A DNA stretch of 64,000 nucleotides. Source: CAZJUP01 sp964549275. GTDB taxonomy: Bacteria > Fidelibacterota > Marinisomatia > Marinisomatales > TCS55. The notes below the pieces were generated by a model, which was not told the DNA's origin, searched no databases, and saw only the letters and a program-made list of their open reading frames with translations. How positions within the stretch are numbered: the stretch's first letter is position 1; each line of letters opens with the position of its first letter. This document shows, one piece after another, positions 1 through 8,365 of the stretch. The position numbers and the translations under genes were made by a program. Location of the stretch: positions 62,001 through 126,000 of the forward strand of contig CAZJUP010000005.1 of NCBI GenBank assembly GCA_964549275.1. Direction: 5' to 3'.

Positions 1-244
1 GAGATTTTTCAGGAAGAATTGAAAGTAAATATTTCTCGACTTGAGACATGAAATTTTCTTTTCGGTGTTTTTCAACAATAGTCATTATACCCTCAACTGT
101 TTGAAGGCCTAAGTCGGCAGAAATTAGTTGATATTCCAAATCTTCCAGTGTCTCTGCTGAAACATTTTTCCTTAACAAATGGTTAAATGCTCCCGAAACC
201 GACTCACGGGTACGGCTTAATGCTTTAAAAAGTTTACCAATCAT
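1..244 (-). CDS. ftsY: Signal recognition particle receptor FtsY, N-terminal part (cut by window edge)
   Basis: This is the first 81 codons of a minus-strand gene that runs off the left edge. The product begins MIGKLFKALSRTRESVSG and continues with a helical region containing LEDLEYQLISADLGLQTVEGI. That is the N domain of FtsY/SRP54-type GTPases (the family pattern is LSKTR followed by LEELLISADVG). FtsY docks the signal recognition particle at the inner membrane so that membrane proteins are inserted co-translationally. The GTPase G domain lies outside the window, so SRP54 (Ffh) cannot be excluded from motifs alone. The short N-terminus with no acidic A domain resembles compact FtsY proteins. 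The start lies 9 bp after the pgsA-like stop, so the gene ends an envelope operon. Confidence 0.8.
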   Translation of the reverse strand, partial: MIGKLFKALSRTRESVSGAFNHLLRKNVSAETLEDLEYQLISADLGLQTVEGIMTIVEKHRKENFMSQVEKYLLSILPEKS

Positions 245-253
245 AGAAAGAAA

Positions 254-823
254 TTAAAGTGTGCGAAATTTTTTATAAAAGGTACCCATATACTTAAGCC
301 AACTGGCGACGAGTAAACCAGACGCCACATAGAGGGAAATATCTTTTAACCAGGGTAAAGCAGACATGGGAAAAATATGAAGAAATATGGCTAAGGCAGA
401 AACACCTGCCGCCCACTTTCCCCACCAATTTGCACTTAATATAAAGTGGGTATGATTTAAAAGGTAGATTGCTGGAAGAGCGATTAGAAAATATCGACTC
501 AAGTATAAAATAAAAAACCATTCCGGAAACTTCCCCTCCAGGACAAGAAAAGATGTAACGGAAAATATCACAGCAAAATCGGCAATGGGGTCAAGCCATT
601 TCCCAAAATGGGTTACTTCATGTGCCCTACGGGCAAACCATCCATCAGCTGAATCAGACAATACTGCAATAATGATCAGGACAAAGGTATAGGTACCCCA
701 ATCGGGATTCCTCAAGGTGTAAATGATGGGAACACCCAATAACGCACGCATGAGACTTATCATATTGGCTACAGTTAAAATTCGAGTTGGATCTGTAATT
801 TTAATTTTATTCTGGTCAGGCAT
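254..823 (-). CDS. pgsA: CDP-alcohol phosphatidyltransferase (PgsA-like)
   Basis: A 189-residue membrane enzyme that transfers a phosphatidyl group from CDP-diacylglycerol to an alcohol, most likely glycerol-3-phosphate, the committed step to phosphatidylglycerol. The full CDP-alcohol phosphotransferase signature is present: D57, D60-G61, A64-R65, G74, D78 and D82, with the exact family spacing D-x2-DG-x2-AR-x8-G-x3-D-x3-D. Several hydrophobic segments follow. The length matches PgsA (about 180-200 residues). Its first codons overlap the end of the upstream double ABC ATPase by 8 bp, so the two are probably translationally coupled. The acceptor alcohol is inferred; a cardiolipin- or inositol-type transferase of the same family is possible. 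Confidence 0.85.
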   Translation of the reverse strand: MPDQNKIKITDPTRILTVANMISLMRALLGVPIIYTLRNPDWGTYTFVLIIIAVLSDSADGWFARRAHEVTHFGKWLDPIADFAVIFSVTSFLVLEGKFPEWFFILYLSRYFLIALPAIYLLNHTHFILSANWWGKWAAGVSALAIFLHIFPMSALPWLKDISLYVASGLLVASWLKYMGTFYKKFRTL

Positions 824-2129
824 GTGCTATGAGATCTTTTTGTTTGATAAAACTCCTGTCATCAAGATTGAGGATACCATCACAATGCTTTTCAACATAA
901 TTGAAGTCATGAGATATCATGATGACATGTTTTTTCTTTAAAATTTCTATTAAAAACCTACTTAAAATTACTTTCTGTGTCTCTCCCAATCCAAAGGTTG
1001 GTTCATCAAGAATGAGAATATCGTAGGTACAATGGGCTAACATGATGAACAATCCAAACCGTAATACTGACCAAGGTATATCCAAAGCTGAAAGGGTTCG
1101 TATGTGTTCCCAACTAACGTGATGATGATTCAGGGATTTTATACATTGTTTTACCAGATATTGGGGAAGTTTCCCTTGCTTGACTAAAACATCCATGAAA
1201 TTTTGAAGAGAATCTGCCCCCATAAGTCGTTCTGGGAATTGATCCAAATACGCCAACGTCGGTCGAGTTTTATCCCTCGTTATAGATAAACTGCCTTTCT
1301 GAGGATGGTATACGCGCGTTAGAAGATTTGCCAAGGTGGTTTTGCCTCTGCCATTTTTCCCAATTAGTCCAAGGCATCGGGTTGAGGGCACTGTAGTAGT
1401 CCATTGATTGAATAAAGGTGTTTCTCCTGGATAGGAAAAGGATAAACTTTCCATCTTAATTTCCATTTTTCCCGGGAGATATTTATGAGATGATTCAAGC
1501 TGGTGTACATGTGCACCGGATTTTTCCAGACGATCCAATTCCAATTCCCATGCTGTATCCCCATACATTAAATCCTCACATTCTGAAGTTAACCACATGA
1601 CAATGCAGTTATTTTTCTCTATCTTTCTGCGAATAAAGGAAATCATCTTTTCTTTCCCATCCGAATTCAAAAAGGAAAGTCCATCATCAATCAAGACTAA
1701 CTGAGGTTTCGTACTGAAGGCAGTAATCAAATTCAATATTTCCTTCTCACCGCCACTCAACGTAGCAGGATGTCTCTTCCAATCAGCCACAAAAGGAAGT
1801 TCATCTTTCATCCGATTCAAAGAATCTATGAGTCTATCATGTGAATTTTCTGTACACTCTAGAGAAAATCCAAGTTCGCCCTCTATAGTATGAGCAATAA
1901 TTTGATGATCTGGGTTTTGAAATACCATATGAATATCATTAGGCGATGATTTCACCCTTAATGAAAAATTAGTGTCTTGTATTGAATCAACTCCACCTAA
2001 CGCTTTCACCAATTGTGACTTTCCCACTCCGCTGCCGCCATATACAAGATGTAATCCTGAAGAAAGATTTACCTCAGTAATTCGATTAAATTTCTTAAAG
2101 TTTAGAGAGAATAACAGAGGGTCAATCAT
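816..2129 (-). CDS. Fused double ABC ATPase, energy-coupling-factor (EcfA1-EcfA2) type
   Basis: A 437-residue protein with two ABC ATPase domains in one chain. Domain 1 has a Walker A (GGSGVGKS, 31-38), a Q-loop reading FQNPDHQI (70-77) as in EcfA, and a signature LSGGE (124-128). Its Walker B ends DD (148-149) instead of DE, and the switch histidine is missing (WLTSE, 179-183). Domain 2 has Walker A (GKNGRGKT, 257-264), Q-loop LDQFPE, intact Walker B ILILDEP and switch MISHD, but its signature is degenerate (LSALD, 346-350). This gives one composite site with all consensus residues and one without. ECF modules power uptake of vitamins or metals, but no EcfT or S subunit is visible here. The gene overlaps waaA and pgsA by 8 bp each. 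The substrate is unknown. Confidence 0.8.
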   Translation of the reverse strand: MIDPLLFSLNFKKFNRITEVNLSSGLHLVYGGSGVGKSQLVKALGGVDSIQDTNFSLRVKSSPNDIHMVFQNPDHQIIAHTIEGELGFSLECTENSHDRLIDSLNRMKDELPFVADWKRHPATLSGGEKEILNLITAFSTKPQLVLIDDGLSFLNSDGKEKMISFIRRKIEKNNCIVMWLTSECEDLMYGDTAWELELDRLEKSGAHVHQLESSHKYLPGKMEIKMESLSFSYPGETPLFNQWTTTVPSTRCLGLIGKNGRGKTTLANLLTRVYHPQKGSLSITRDKTRPTLAYLDQFPERLMGADSLQNFMDVLVKQGKLPQYLVKQCIKSLNHHHVSWEHIRTLSALDIPWSVLRFGLFIMLAHCTYDILILDEPTFGLGETQKVILSRFLIEILKKKHVIMISHDFNYVEKHCDGILNLDDRSFIKQKDLIAHA

Positions 2130-3402
2130 GAATCAAATTTCTTACTACTCGCGTTGAAGACCCTAAGTTTTTGTGAATGACATGAGTAGCGGCAAAACTT
2201 GCCTTCAAAAAGAATTCTCTATTCGTCAGTAAATTTTTCAAATTATAATATAATTCAGAACCGGATTCAATGGAAAATCCTCCTCCATTTTCTATCAATT
2301 CTTCTGCTTCCAAGAAAGATTTATATCTTGGCCCGAATAAAACAGGTAGGCGTGCAATTGCCGGCTCCATGACATTATGAACCCCTGAAGAAAATCCACC
2401 ACCAACATAGGCAATTTGGCCTTCCCAATACAATGTAGAAAGTTTACCAACTGAATCAACAACAATAATTCTGCTCCCGGTTAATTCATCCGGAGATTTA
2501 TTTCCAAGTCTTGTGACTGTAAATCCTTTTTCGGTAAACTGAGATTCTGCTTTTAAAACAACCCGATCCGTTGGTTCATGGGGTACCCAAATCAAAGATA
2601 ATTCAGGAATATCATTCAATAACCTCAGGATTGGATCTAAAATAATTTGCTCATCCTCAACATGGCAACTTCCCACAATAAGCCGCTTCTCTCTTAGTAA
2701 TACAGATTCAGTTCTTGTTTTTGTAATCTTATCCGCACTTGTTTTTACCTGGTCATACCGAGGATTTCCCAAAACACGGACTACAGGATTCCCTGCAGGA
2801 TGAAGAATTTTTTCCAGGCGATGATGATCTTCATTGCTAATAGTATAAATGGCTGATAAGCATCCGTAAACATTTCGATAAAAATTTCGAACAAATGGTG
2901 CCAGTTTTGTTGTTCCTTCGGAAAACCGTGCGGCAAAAAGTGTGGAATGAATACCCATCGTTTTAGCCATCCAAATCAAGTTTGGCCAAATATCATAAGC
3001 TGCTAAAATTAATTTTTTAGGTTTTACAATGTTCAGTGCCTTTTTAATAGTCCATGGAAAATCAAAAGGAAGATATACTTTACAATCGATATGGTTATCA
3101 GTGACATGTTTATACCCCGATGGTGAAAAAAAGCTGACGATAGCCAAGGAATGCGGCTCTATTTCTTTCAGACCTGCCAAAACAGGTCGCACCTGCTCAA
3201 ACTCACCAAAAGATGCAGCATGAAACCAATATACCGTTTCATTTCCATTCAGTGTATCAGAAAAGTCTTTTAACTGACGAAGTGCTTTAAATCTTCCTTT
3301 TCTTCCTTCTCTCAACTTAGAATGAAATAAGGAGCCCAAGAGACCAAACAGACTCAGTATCGGTAAAACCATCCCGTTATAAAATAATTTCCAAAAAACC
3401 AT
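2122..3402 (-). CDS. waaA: 3-deoxy-D-manno-octulosonic acid (Kdo) transferase, GT30
   Basis: A 426-residue glycosyltransferase that adds Kdo from CMP-Kdo to lipid IVA at the inner leaflet, joining lipid A to the LPS core. An N-terminal hydrophobic anchor (about residues 10-26) precedes the GT30 motif FHAASFGEF; E67 in it aligns with the catalytic glutamate. Downstream family blocks include a DIWPNLIW motif, GSCHVEDEQ, WVPHEP and a GGG segment followed by HNVMEPA. Length is typical (about 420). Its ATG shares one base with the stop of the heptosyltransferase gene (TAATG), which implies coupled translation of two core-LPS steps. It shows that the organism has an LPS-type outer membrane. Confidence 0.93.
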   Translation of the reverse strand: MVFWKLFYNGMVLPILSLFGLLGSLFHSKLREGRKGRFKALRQLKDFSDTLNGNETVYWFHAASFGEFEQVRPVLAGLKEIEPHSLAIVSFFSPSGYKHVTDNHIDCKVYLPFDFPWTIKKALNIVKPKKLILAAYDIWPNLIWMAKTMGIHSTLFAARFSEGTTKLAPFVRNFYRNVYGCLSAIYTISNEDHHRLEKILHPAGNPVVRVLGNPRYDQVKTSADKITKTRTESVLLREKRLIVGSCHVEDEQIILDPILRLLNDIPELSLIWVPHEPTDRVVLKAESQFTEKGFTVTRLGNKSPDELTGSRIIVVDSVGKLSTLYWEGQIAYVGGGFSSGVHNVMEPAIARLPVLFGPRYKSFLEAEELIENGGGFSIESGSELYYNLKNLLTNREFFLKASFAATHVIHKNLGSSTRVVRNLIHD

Positions 3403-4430
3403 TATGCTGAAGCCAGTGGTAAAATTTTACGCAAAACCTGAGACGTAGAAATTTCGGTCATGCAATACTGTTTTTTTCTGTAGCATGGAAAACTTCCATT
3501 TTGGGAACAGGGTCTGCACCAGAGATTTTCCAAAGAAACAATTTGTGATTTTTCCAAGAATACACCAGCTCCTGTTTCTTTTGACGTGGGACCTAGAATC
3601 GTAACTGCAGGTACTCCTAAAGCTTCCCCTGCATGTAAAAACCCAGTATCACTCCCCAAAACAAATTCTGCATTTGCTACAATAGCTAGAGATTCTCTTA
3701 GATTTGTGCCGCCATGAAAATCCACAACATTTACATTGGAAGATTCAACAATTTCATCACAAATATGATCATTCACCCCCCCTAATAATACAGCATCTAA
3801 TCCCCATTTCTCTTTGCACAAATCAATAACTTCTGCATATTTCAACCCGCTCCATCGTTTTTGTGCCCAAGCTGCCCCAGGTGTAATTACAAAATATTTT
3901 CCGACTATTCCTTTGGATATAATTGAACTTTTAGCCTCGATTAACTCTATTTCAGATACAGAAAGACTTGTGGGACTTGGTGTGGAATGAGAATCAAGCC
4001 ACTTCTGAATGGGCTCATGGAGCCAAGTACGGACATTGAAATGGTTTGAAAATCCATTTTTATGGAACATAAATAATTTGAATCGACGCCAACGGGGTTT
4101 TTTTAAGGAAAAAACCGGAATATTCTTAATGGAGGAGCAAATAAGTTTTGACCGAAGTGTATTATGAAAATCAATGACGATATCGTATCCTTGTTTTTCT
4201 AGGTATCGGCCTGTTTTGATCAATTCAAATGGACCGGAATTAATATCGAGGGAAATGGTACGGTCTATAGAAGGATGCCCTTCGAGAAGTGGTGAGAATT
4301 TTGATAGAGTCATAAAATCAATCCGCGAATCCGAAAAGAGTTTTCGCAGTGTATTAATTGGAGAGGTAGTTTGCACAATATCCCCGATAGAACTGAAACG
4401 AAGGGCTAAAATGGCCCTTGGAGAAGTCAT
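3402..4430 (-). CDS. Glycosyltransferase family 9 (ADP-heptose:LPS heptosyltransferase)
   Basis: A 342-residue GT9 enzyme that adds L-glycero-D-manno-heptose to the LPS inner core. The N-terminus LRFSSIGDIVQTTS is the classical heptosyltransferase start (RxxxxGD). In the C-terminal half there is a GAAWAQKRW block and the nucleotide-sugar segment LGSDTGFLHAGEALGVP followed by GPT. The number of hydrophobic segments is low, as expected for a peripheral cytoplasmic enzyme. It lies between the polyprenyl synthase gene (1 bp gap) and waaA (TAATG overlap). The hldA kinase at 30728 would supply the ADP-heptose pathway. Whether it is heptosyltransferase I, II or III cannot be told from sequence alone. 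Confidence 0.88.
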   Translation of the reverse strand: MTSPRAILALRFSSIGDIVQTTSPINTLRKLFSDSRIDFMTLSKFSPLLEGHPSIDRTISLDINSGPFELIKTGRYLEKQGYDIVIDFHNTLRSKLICSSIKNIPVFSLKKPRWRRFKLFMFHKNGFSNHFNVRTWLHEPIQKWLDSHSTPSPTSLSVSEIELIEAKSSIISKGIVGKYFVITPGAAWAQKRWSGLKYAEVIDLCKEKWGLDAVLLGGVNDHICDEIVESSNVNVVDFHGGTNLRESLAIVANAEFVLGSDTGFLHAGEALGVPAVTILGPTSKETGAGVFLEKSQIVSLENLWCRPCSQNGSFPCYRKKQYCMTEISTSQVLRKILPLASA

Positions 4431-4431
4431 A

Positions 4432-5421
4432 TTAACGCTGTCGATGGACGTTGTAACTAATTAAATCCACCATGGACTGTTTAAAGGGTGAATCCGGATA
4501 TGGGGCAATGGCTTCCATTGCCTGATTGCTGAAATCATCTATTTTTTGATGTGCATAATCAAATCCTCCTGCATCTTCTATCAATCCTTTTAACTCCTGT
4601 AAATCATTTCCAGATTTCTTTTTCATAGCAAGGATACGTTTTATTTGACGGGATTCGGCCTTGGTTAATTTGGAATATGTATGAATAAGTGGAAGGGTAA
4701 TCATATTCTTTTTCACATCTGACCCTACATCCTTCCCTGTCTGTTTTTCTGTACCCCATAGATCGAATAAATCATCCTTTACTTGAAAAGCCATTCCAAG
4801 TTTTCCGCCGTATGTTCTCATTGCATCTCTATCCTTTTCCTTCCCATTCGCTGTGATGGCACCCAATTCACAACTAGTGGCAATAAGAGATGCAGTCTTT
4901 TGATAAATCATATTATAATACACATCTTCAGTCATAGACCTTGTGAGGCTTTTTTCAATTTGTAATATTTCACCTGCGCTTAATTGCTCAGCTGTATTTG
5001 AGATGAGTTCCAATGCATTAAAATCTCGAATACCCACCATATTAATTAAAGCCTTACTAAGGATAAAGTCGCCCATAAGAACAGCAACTTTATTTTTCCA
5101 CACTCGATTGATAGATAGAAACCCTCTCCTTTTATCCGCTTCATCTACCACATCATCATGGACCAATGTTGCAATATGAAGCAATTCAATCATGGCTGCG
5201 GCCCGATAACTGTTTAAACTTGGAGAGCCAACTAACCTTGAGGAAAGAATAGTTAATATCGGTCGAATATGTTTTCCTTTATGTCTCAGAATATACCGCC
5301 CAATCGTATTGATCAACCGAACTTCTGAATGAAGAGCATCCCTAAATTCCTGCTCAAAGAGTTTTATATCCTCGAATATAGGAGAGGTGATTTGTTTTAA
5401 GGATTTTAAATCTTTTTTCAT
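4432..5421 (-). CDS. ispB: Polyprenyl diphosphate synthase (IspB/HepT-like)
   Basis: A 329-residue all-trans prenyl transferase that condenses isopentenyl diphosphate onto farnesyl diphosphate to make a long quinone side chain. Both aspartate-rich motifs are intact: DDVVD at 89-93 (inside HDDVVDEADKRRG) and DDLFD at 216-220 (inside QVKDDLFDLWGT). GKHIRP at 49-54 is the diphosphate-binding block. Length is typical of octaprenyl/heptaprenyl synthases. Chain length cannot be assigned with confidence; a menaquinone side chain is likely for this group. It lies 55 bp downstream of tatC in the same direction, and only 1 bp before the heptosyltransferase gene. Confidence 0.9.
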   Translation of the reverse strand: MKKDLKSLKQITSPIFEDIKLFEQEFRDALHSEVRLINTIGRYILRHKGKHIRPILTILSSRLVGSPSLNSYRAAAMIELLHIATLVHDDVVDEADKRRGFLSINRVWKNKVAVLMGDFILSKALINMVGIRDFNALELISNTAEQLSAGEILQIEKSLTRSMTEDVYYNMIYQKTASLIATSCELGAITANGKEKDRDAMRTYGGKLGMAFQVKDDLFDLWGTEKQTGKDVGSDVKKNMITLPLIHTYSKLTKAESRQIKRILAMKKKSGNDLQELKGLIEDAGGFDYAHQKIDDFSNQAMEAIAPYPDSPFKQSMVDLISYNVHRQR

Positions 5422-5476
5422 AATTAGAATTTACCGAGAATTCCATCGATACAAAAAGAGTTCATCCCCCATAGAG

Positions 5477-6232
5477 TCATGAGTCATTTTCCTTAACAGA
5501 TGTCCGATTTTTACTTCGAGTTACTCCCCAAGAAACACCAATACTGATTTCATATAAAATCAATAACGGCATAGACATCACAACCAGGCTGACAGGGTCC
5601 GGAGGAGTAACAAATGCACTTAAAATTAGAATAACGATCAGAGAATGCCGACGATAATGCCGCATAAATGGCGGAGTAAGTAACCCCATAGCCGAAAGTA
5701 TAAATACTAAGATTGGCAATTCAAAAATGAGCCCGCTCCCCAGCATAAGCCACGTAATAAAATTAAAATAATAATTAATTGAAAAATTATTCTGGACCTC
5801 GGTAATTCCAATTGAAGTAAAAAATTCAAGTGAAAAAGGAATGATGATAAAATACGCAAAAGCAATGCCAATTAAAAAAGACAAATAGGTAAAAAAGATA
5901 AAGGGTCCCGCATACCGCTTTTCCTTGTCATGTAATCCTGGAGAAACAAAATGCCAAATCTGATAGGTCAAAACAGGAATAGCCAACACAATACCTCCCA
6001 CAAGTGCCATCCCCCATTTTATCATAAACATTCCCTGAACCTTTAAAACCTGCAGCTCCATGGGAACGCTTAAATTTTTGGTCGGTTTAATGAGAATATC
6101 AATAATCTGATCAATAAATGCGAAAGATAACACAGCCCCAATGAGTACAGCACTCAAACTTTTTATGATACGCCACCTCATTTCTTCCAAATGGGCTAAA
6201 AACGGCATGGTTTTTTTATTATCTTTTTTCAT
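5477..6232 (-). CDS. tatC: Twin-arginine translocase subunit TatC
   Basis: A 251-residue inner-membrane protein, the receptor core of the Tat pathway that exports folded proteins with twin-arginine signals. The N-terminal HLEEMRWRI (14-22) is the family signature HLxELRxR, preceding about six hydrophobic segments. The central block with WHFVSPGL followed by KEKR is also typical. Length matches TatC (about 250). No TatA/TatB gene is adjacent. The start lies 4 bp after the meaB stop, so the two may be cotranscribed although their functions are unrelated. Confidence 0.95.
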   Translation of the reverse strand: MKKDNKKTMPFLAHLEEMRWRIIKSLSAVLIGAVLSFAFIDQIIDILIKPTKNLSVPMELQVLKVQGMFMIKWGMALVGGIVLAIPVLTYQIWHFVSPGLHDKEKRYAGPFIFFTYLSFLIGIAFAYFIIIPFSLEFFTSIGITEVQNNFSINYYFNFITWLMLGSGLIFELPILVFILSAMGLLTPPFMRHYRRHSLIVILILSAFVTPPDPVSLVVMSMPLLILYEISIGVSWGVTRSKNRTSVKENDS

Positions 6233-6236
6233 TAAA

Positions 6237-7169
6237 TCAGGATATCAGCAAATCATGCGCTAATTCGTGAGGGGATTGTCTGGTGGAATCCAAGGCGTTA
6301 ACTGCTGTATCTAATTGTTCCAACCTTTCTTGGGTCCAAAAAGTTTTTAGCAGTCTCTCCTGGACAAGATGATGCACCCTGTTACGATGGCGATCCAGTT
6401 TTTTTTGTTTTAATACCCCTCGGTCATCCATCAGTTTTATTTGTCGTTCATGGCCACGAAATAACTCACGGATACCTTCTGCCTTACTGGCTGTTGTATT
6501 GTAAACCGGTGGTTCCAGTTGGTCCAGTTTAGAAAATGTATGCAATATATTTCGCAACAATTGTGACAAACGATCCGCCCCTTCTCGGTCTGATTTATTA
6601 ATCACAAACACGTCTGCAATTTCGATTAATCCTGCTTTCATCAGTTGAATTTCATCCCCGGATTCAGGAACCAGAACAACTATCGTCATATCAACAGCTT
6701 TGGCAACATCATGCTCTCCCTGTCCTACACCGACCGTTTCAAAGATAACAACATCTTTCCCGCTTGCAGCCAATATATCACCCACATCCTGAGCTTTGCG
6801 AGCCAATCCTCCCAAATCCCCATGAGACCCCATACTCCTAATGAATACATTTTCATTCCAGATATATCGATTCATTCTTACCCGGTCTCCAAGGAGGGCA
6901 CCACCAGAAAATGGGCTTGTAGGATCAACGGCCACAACGCCGACACTTTTGCCCTGGGAAATGAATTCATTTATCAATTGGTCCACAAGGGTGCTTTTCC
7001 CTGCTCCAGGCGGTCCTGTAATTCCAATTCGTATGGACTTTTGGGCTTGTTCATGGATTTTAACAAAGAAGTCATCAGAAATTGTTTCTTCGTTTTCAAC
7101 TTGACTAATTAATCTTGAAATAGTTCGGTGATCGTTTGAGCAAATACGATTCACAATCTCCGAATTCAT
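6237..7169 (-). CDS. meaB: MeaB/ArgK-type GTPase, methylmalonyl-CoA mutase chaperone
   Basis: A 310-residue P-loop GTPase of the MeaB family, which loads and protects the B12 cofactor of methylmalonyl-CoA mutase. Seen in the sequence are Walker A GPPGAGKS (52-59), the family block VDPTSPFSGGALLGDR (81-96), ETVGVGQ (144-150) and the guanine-specificity motif NKSD (191-194). Length is typical (310-330). The older name LAO/AO transport ATPase (ArgK) refers to the same family. Methylmalonyl-CoA mutase is not in the window, but methylmalonyl-CoA epimerase is at 53796, which supports a methylmalonyl-CoA pathway in this organism. Confidence 0.93.
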   Translation of the reverse strand: MNSEIVNRICSNDHRTISRLISQVENEETISDDFFVKIHEQAQKSIRIGITGPPGAGKSTLVDQLINEFISQGKSVGVVAVDPTSPFSGGALLGDRVRMNRYIWNENVFIRSMGSHGDLGGLARKAQDVGDILAASGKDVVIFETVGVGQGEHDVAKAVDMTIVVLVPESGDEIQLMKAGLIEIADVFVINKSDREGADRLSQLLRNILHTFSKLDQLEPPVYNTTASKAEGIRELFRGHERQIKLMDDRGVLKQKKLDRHRNRVHHLVQERLLKTFWTQERLEQLDTAVNALDSTRQSPHELAHDLLIS

Positions 7170-7192
7170 CGCAGGTGGGAACTAATTATAAT

Positions 7193-7879
7193 TTAAGAGA
7201 AATATTTTTGGAATGAACTGAAGTCATAAATGACCAAATTCCGACCCGACCGTTTTAATAAATTTTGGTCTTCCAATAATTTAAATGTACGGGAAACGGT
7301 TTCTCGAGATGTACCAGCCATATTCGCAATATCCTGTTGATAAGGCAATCCGTGAATAGTCACGTCCCCCCTCTGAATTTTTCCTAATTCTTCTGCCAAG
7401 CGTACGAGAGTAATCCCAATCCTTTGTTCTGAATCGCTGAGAGATAAACTTTCAATTTGCTGATCGCTTTTCCTCAGTCTTATTGCCAGTTCTTCCAATA
7501 GTGAAATGGCAATTTTCGGGAATTTTTCCAGACAGTCTAAAAAATCTTTTCGGGAAAGGGTTAAAACAGATGCATTCTCTCCTGCGACAATATTGGCCGA
7601 TCGCCCTTCACCGTCCAATAGGGCCATTTCTCCAAAGAAATCACTTTCACCGAGAATGGCCAATATCACTTCCCGTCCATCATCACTTAGCCTGGTGACT
7701 TTCACTTTTCCTCTAGTGATGACAAAAAACGTTTCTGCCTGACCTTCTTCCAATAAAATCATTTGACCTTTTTTATAGCTCCGGGGAACCATTTTTGTGG
7801 AGATCTTTTCAAGGGCTGATTGACTCAAGTCAGAAAAAATGGGGACAGTCTGTAAGAGATTGACTTTACTCATAGTCAT
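7193..7879 (-). CDS. Crp/Fnr-family transcriptional regulator
   Basis: A cyclic-nucleotide-binding-domain regulator of about 228 residues. The effector domain holds the phosphate-binding block GEMALLDGEGRSAN (about 83-96 from the chosen start), which matches the CRP pattern including the arginine-serine pair that binds the cAMP phosphate. A C-terminal winged helix-turn-helix runs DIANMAGTSRETVSRTF (about 183-199). No cysteine cluster for an FNR-type Fe-S centre is visible. The open frame extends to a GTG at 7888; I prefer the ATG at 7879, with another possible ATG at 7873. The effector and regulon are unknown. It is divergent from rpsT across about 150 bp, so it could act there, but no binding palindrome was identified. 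Confidence 0.88.
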   Translation of the reverse strand: MTMSKVNLLQTVPIFSDLSQSALEKISTKMVPRSYKKGQMILLEEGQAETFFVITRGKVKVTRLSDDGREVILAILGESDFFGEMALLDGEGRSANIVAGENASVLTLSRKDFLDCLEKFPKIAISLLEELAIRLRKSDQQIESLSLSDSEQRIGITLVRLAEELGKIQRGDVTIHGLPYQQDIANMAGTSRETVSRTFKLLEDQNLLKRSGRNLVIYDFSSFQKYFS

Positions 7880-8030
7880 AAAATACACTCGTTACATCAA
7901 ATATTGAAAATATTAAATAACAGAAATCCGCAGATTTGCGATTGAATCATAATTATTGCAGAAATGGGATAGGTCGAAATAACTTTCTGCCCGGTTTTTA
8001 ACGAGATAATAAGAATTTAAAAGGAATAAA

Positions 8031-8288
8031 ATGGATAGACATCCACAACAGATTAAACGCGAAAGACAAGATAAAAAACGCCGTCTAATTAATGTAACAC
8101 GCATGTCTGAAATGCGTACGGCCATTAAAAAAGTTTTGCAGTCTAAAGATGCAGCACAAGCAGAGAGCTATTATAAAATTGCCGTTAAGTCCATAGATAA
8201 AATGGTGAGTAAAGGTCATTTACATAAAAATACTGCAGCACGTAGAAAATCGCAGATTACACGGCATTATAACTCTCTATCAGCATAA
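8031..8288 (+). CDS. rpsT: 30S ribosomal protein S20
   Basis: An 85-residue, very basic protein with the S20 pattern: an N-terminal KRERQDKKRRLINVTRMS block, a central helical region with AAQAESYYKIAVKSID, and the C-terminal HKNTAARRKSQIT. S20 binds 16S rRNA early in 30S assembly. A strong Shine-Dalgarno (AAAAGGA) sits 5 bases before the ATG. The gene is a lone transcription unit: upstream is a divergent Crp-type regulator and downstream are two hairpins, one a good terminator. Confidence 0.95.
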   Translation: MDRHPQQIKRERQDKKRRLINVTRMSEMRTAIKKVLQSKDAAQAESYYKIAVKSIDKMVSKGHLHKNTAARRKSQITRHYNSLSA

Positions 8289-8296
8289 TCATACAG

Positions 8297-8314
8297 GAAT
8301 GAGATTTCTCATTC
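8297..8314 (+). terminator. Perfect 8-bp hairpin just after rpsT
   Basis: GAATGAGA, a TT loop and TCTCATTC form a perfect inverted repeat 8 bp after the rpsT stop, followed by TATTTTAA. With a short, imperfect T tract it may be a weak first terminator or a 3'-end-stabilising stem ahead of the stronger terminator downstream. Confidence 0.45.
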
Positions 8315-8325
8315 TATTTTAACTT

Positions 8326-8355
8326 AAAAATCCCGTTTTAATTCGGGATTTTTTA
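8326..8355. terminator. Bidirectional rho-independent terminator between rpsT and guaB
   Basis: AAAAATCCCG, an 8-base AT-rich loop and CGGGATTTTTT form a G+C-cored stem flanked by A and T runs on the two sides. It gives a U tract on both strands, so it can end rpsT transcripts (plus) and guaB transcripts (minus); guaB stops 11 bp away. Confidence 0.85.
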
Positions 8356-8365
8356 TTAATGCATA

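Noticed and set aside
6645..7112. Long plus-strand frame of 155 codons
   Set aside because: It lies antisense within meaB, whose motifs and length are fully convincing; no family match or ribosome-binding site.
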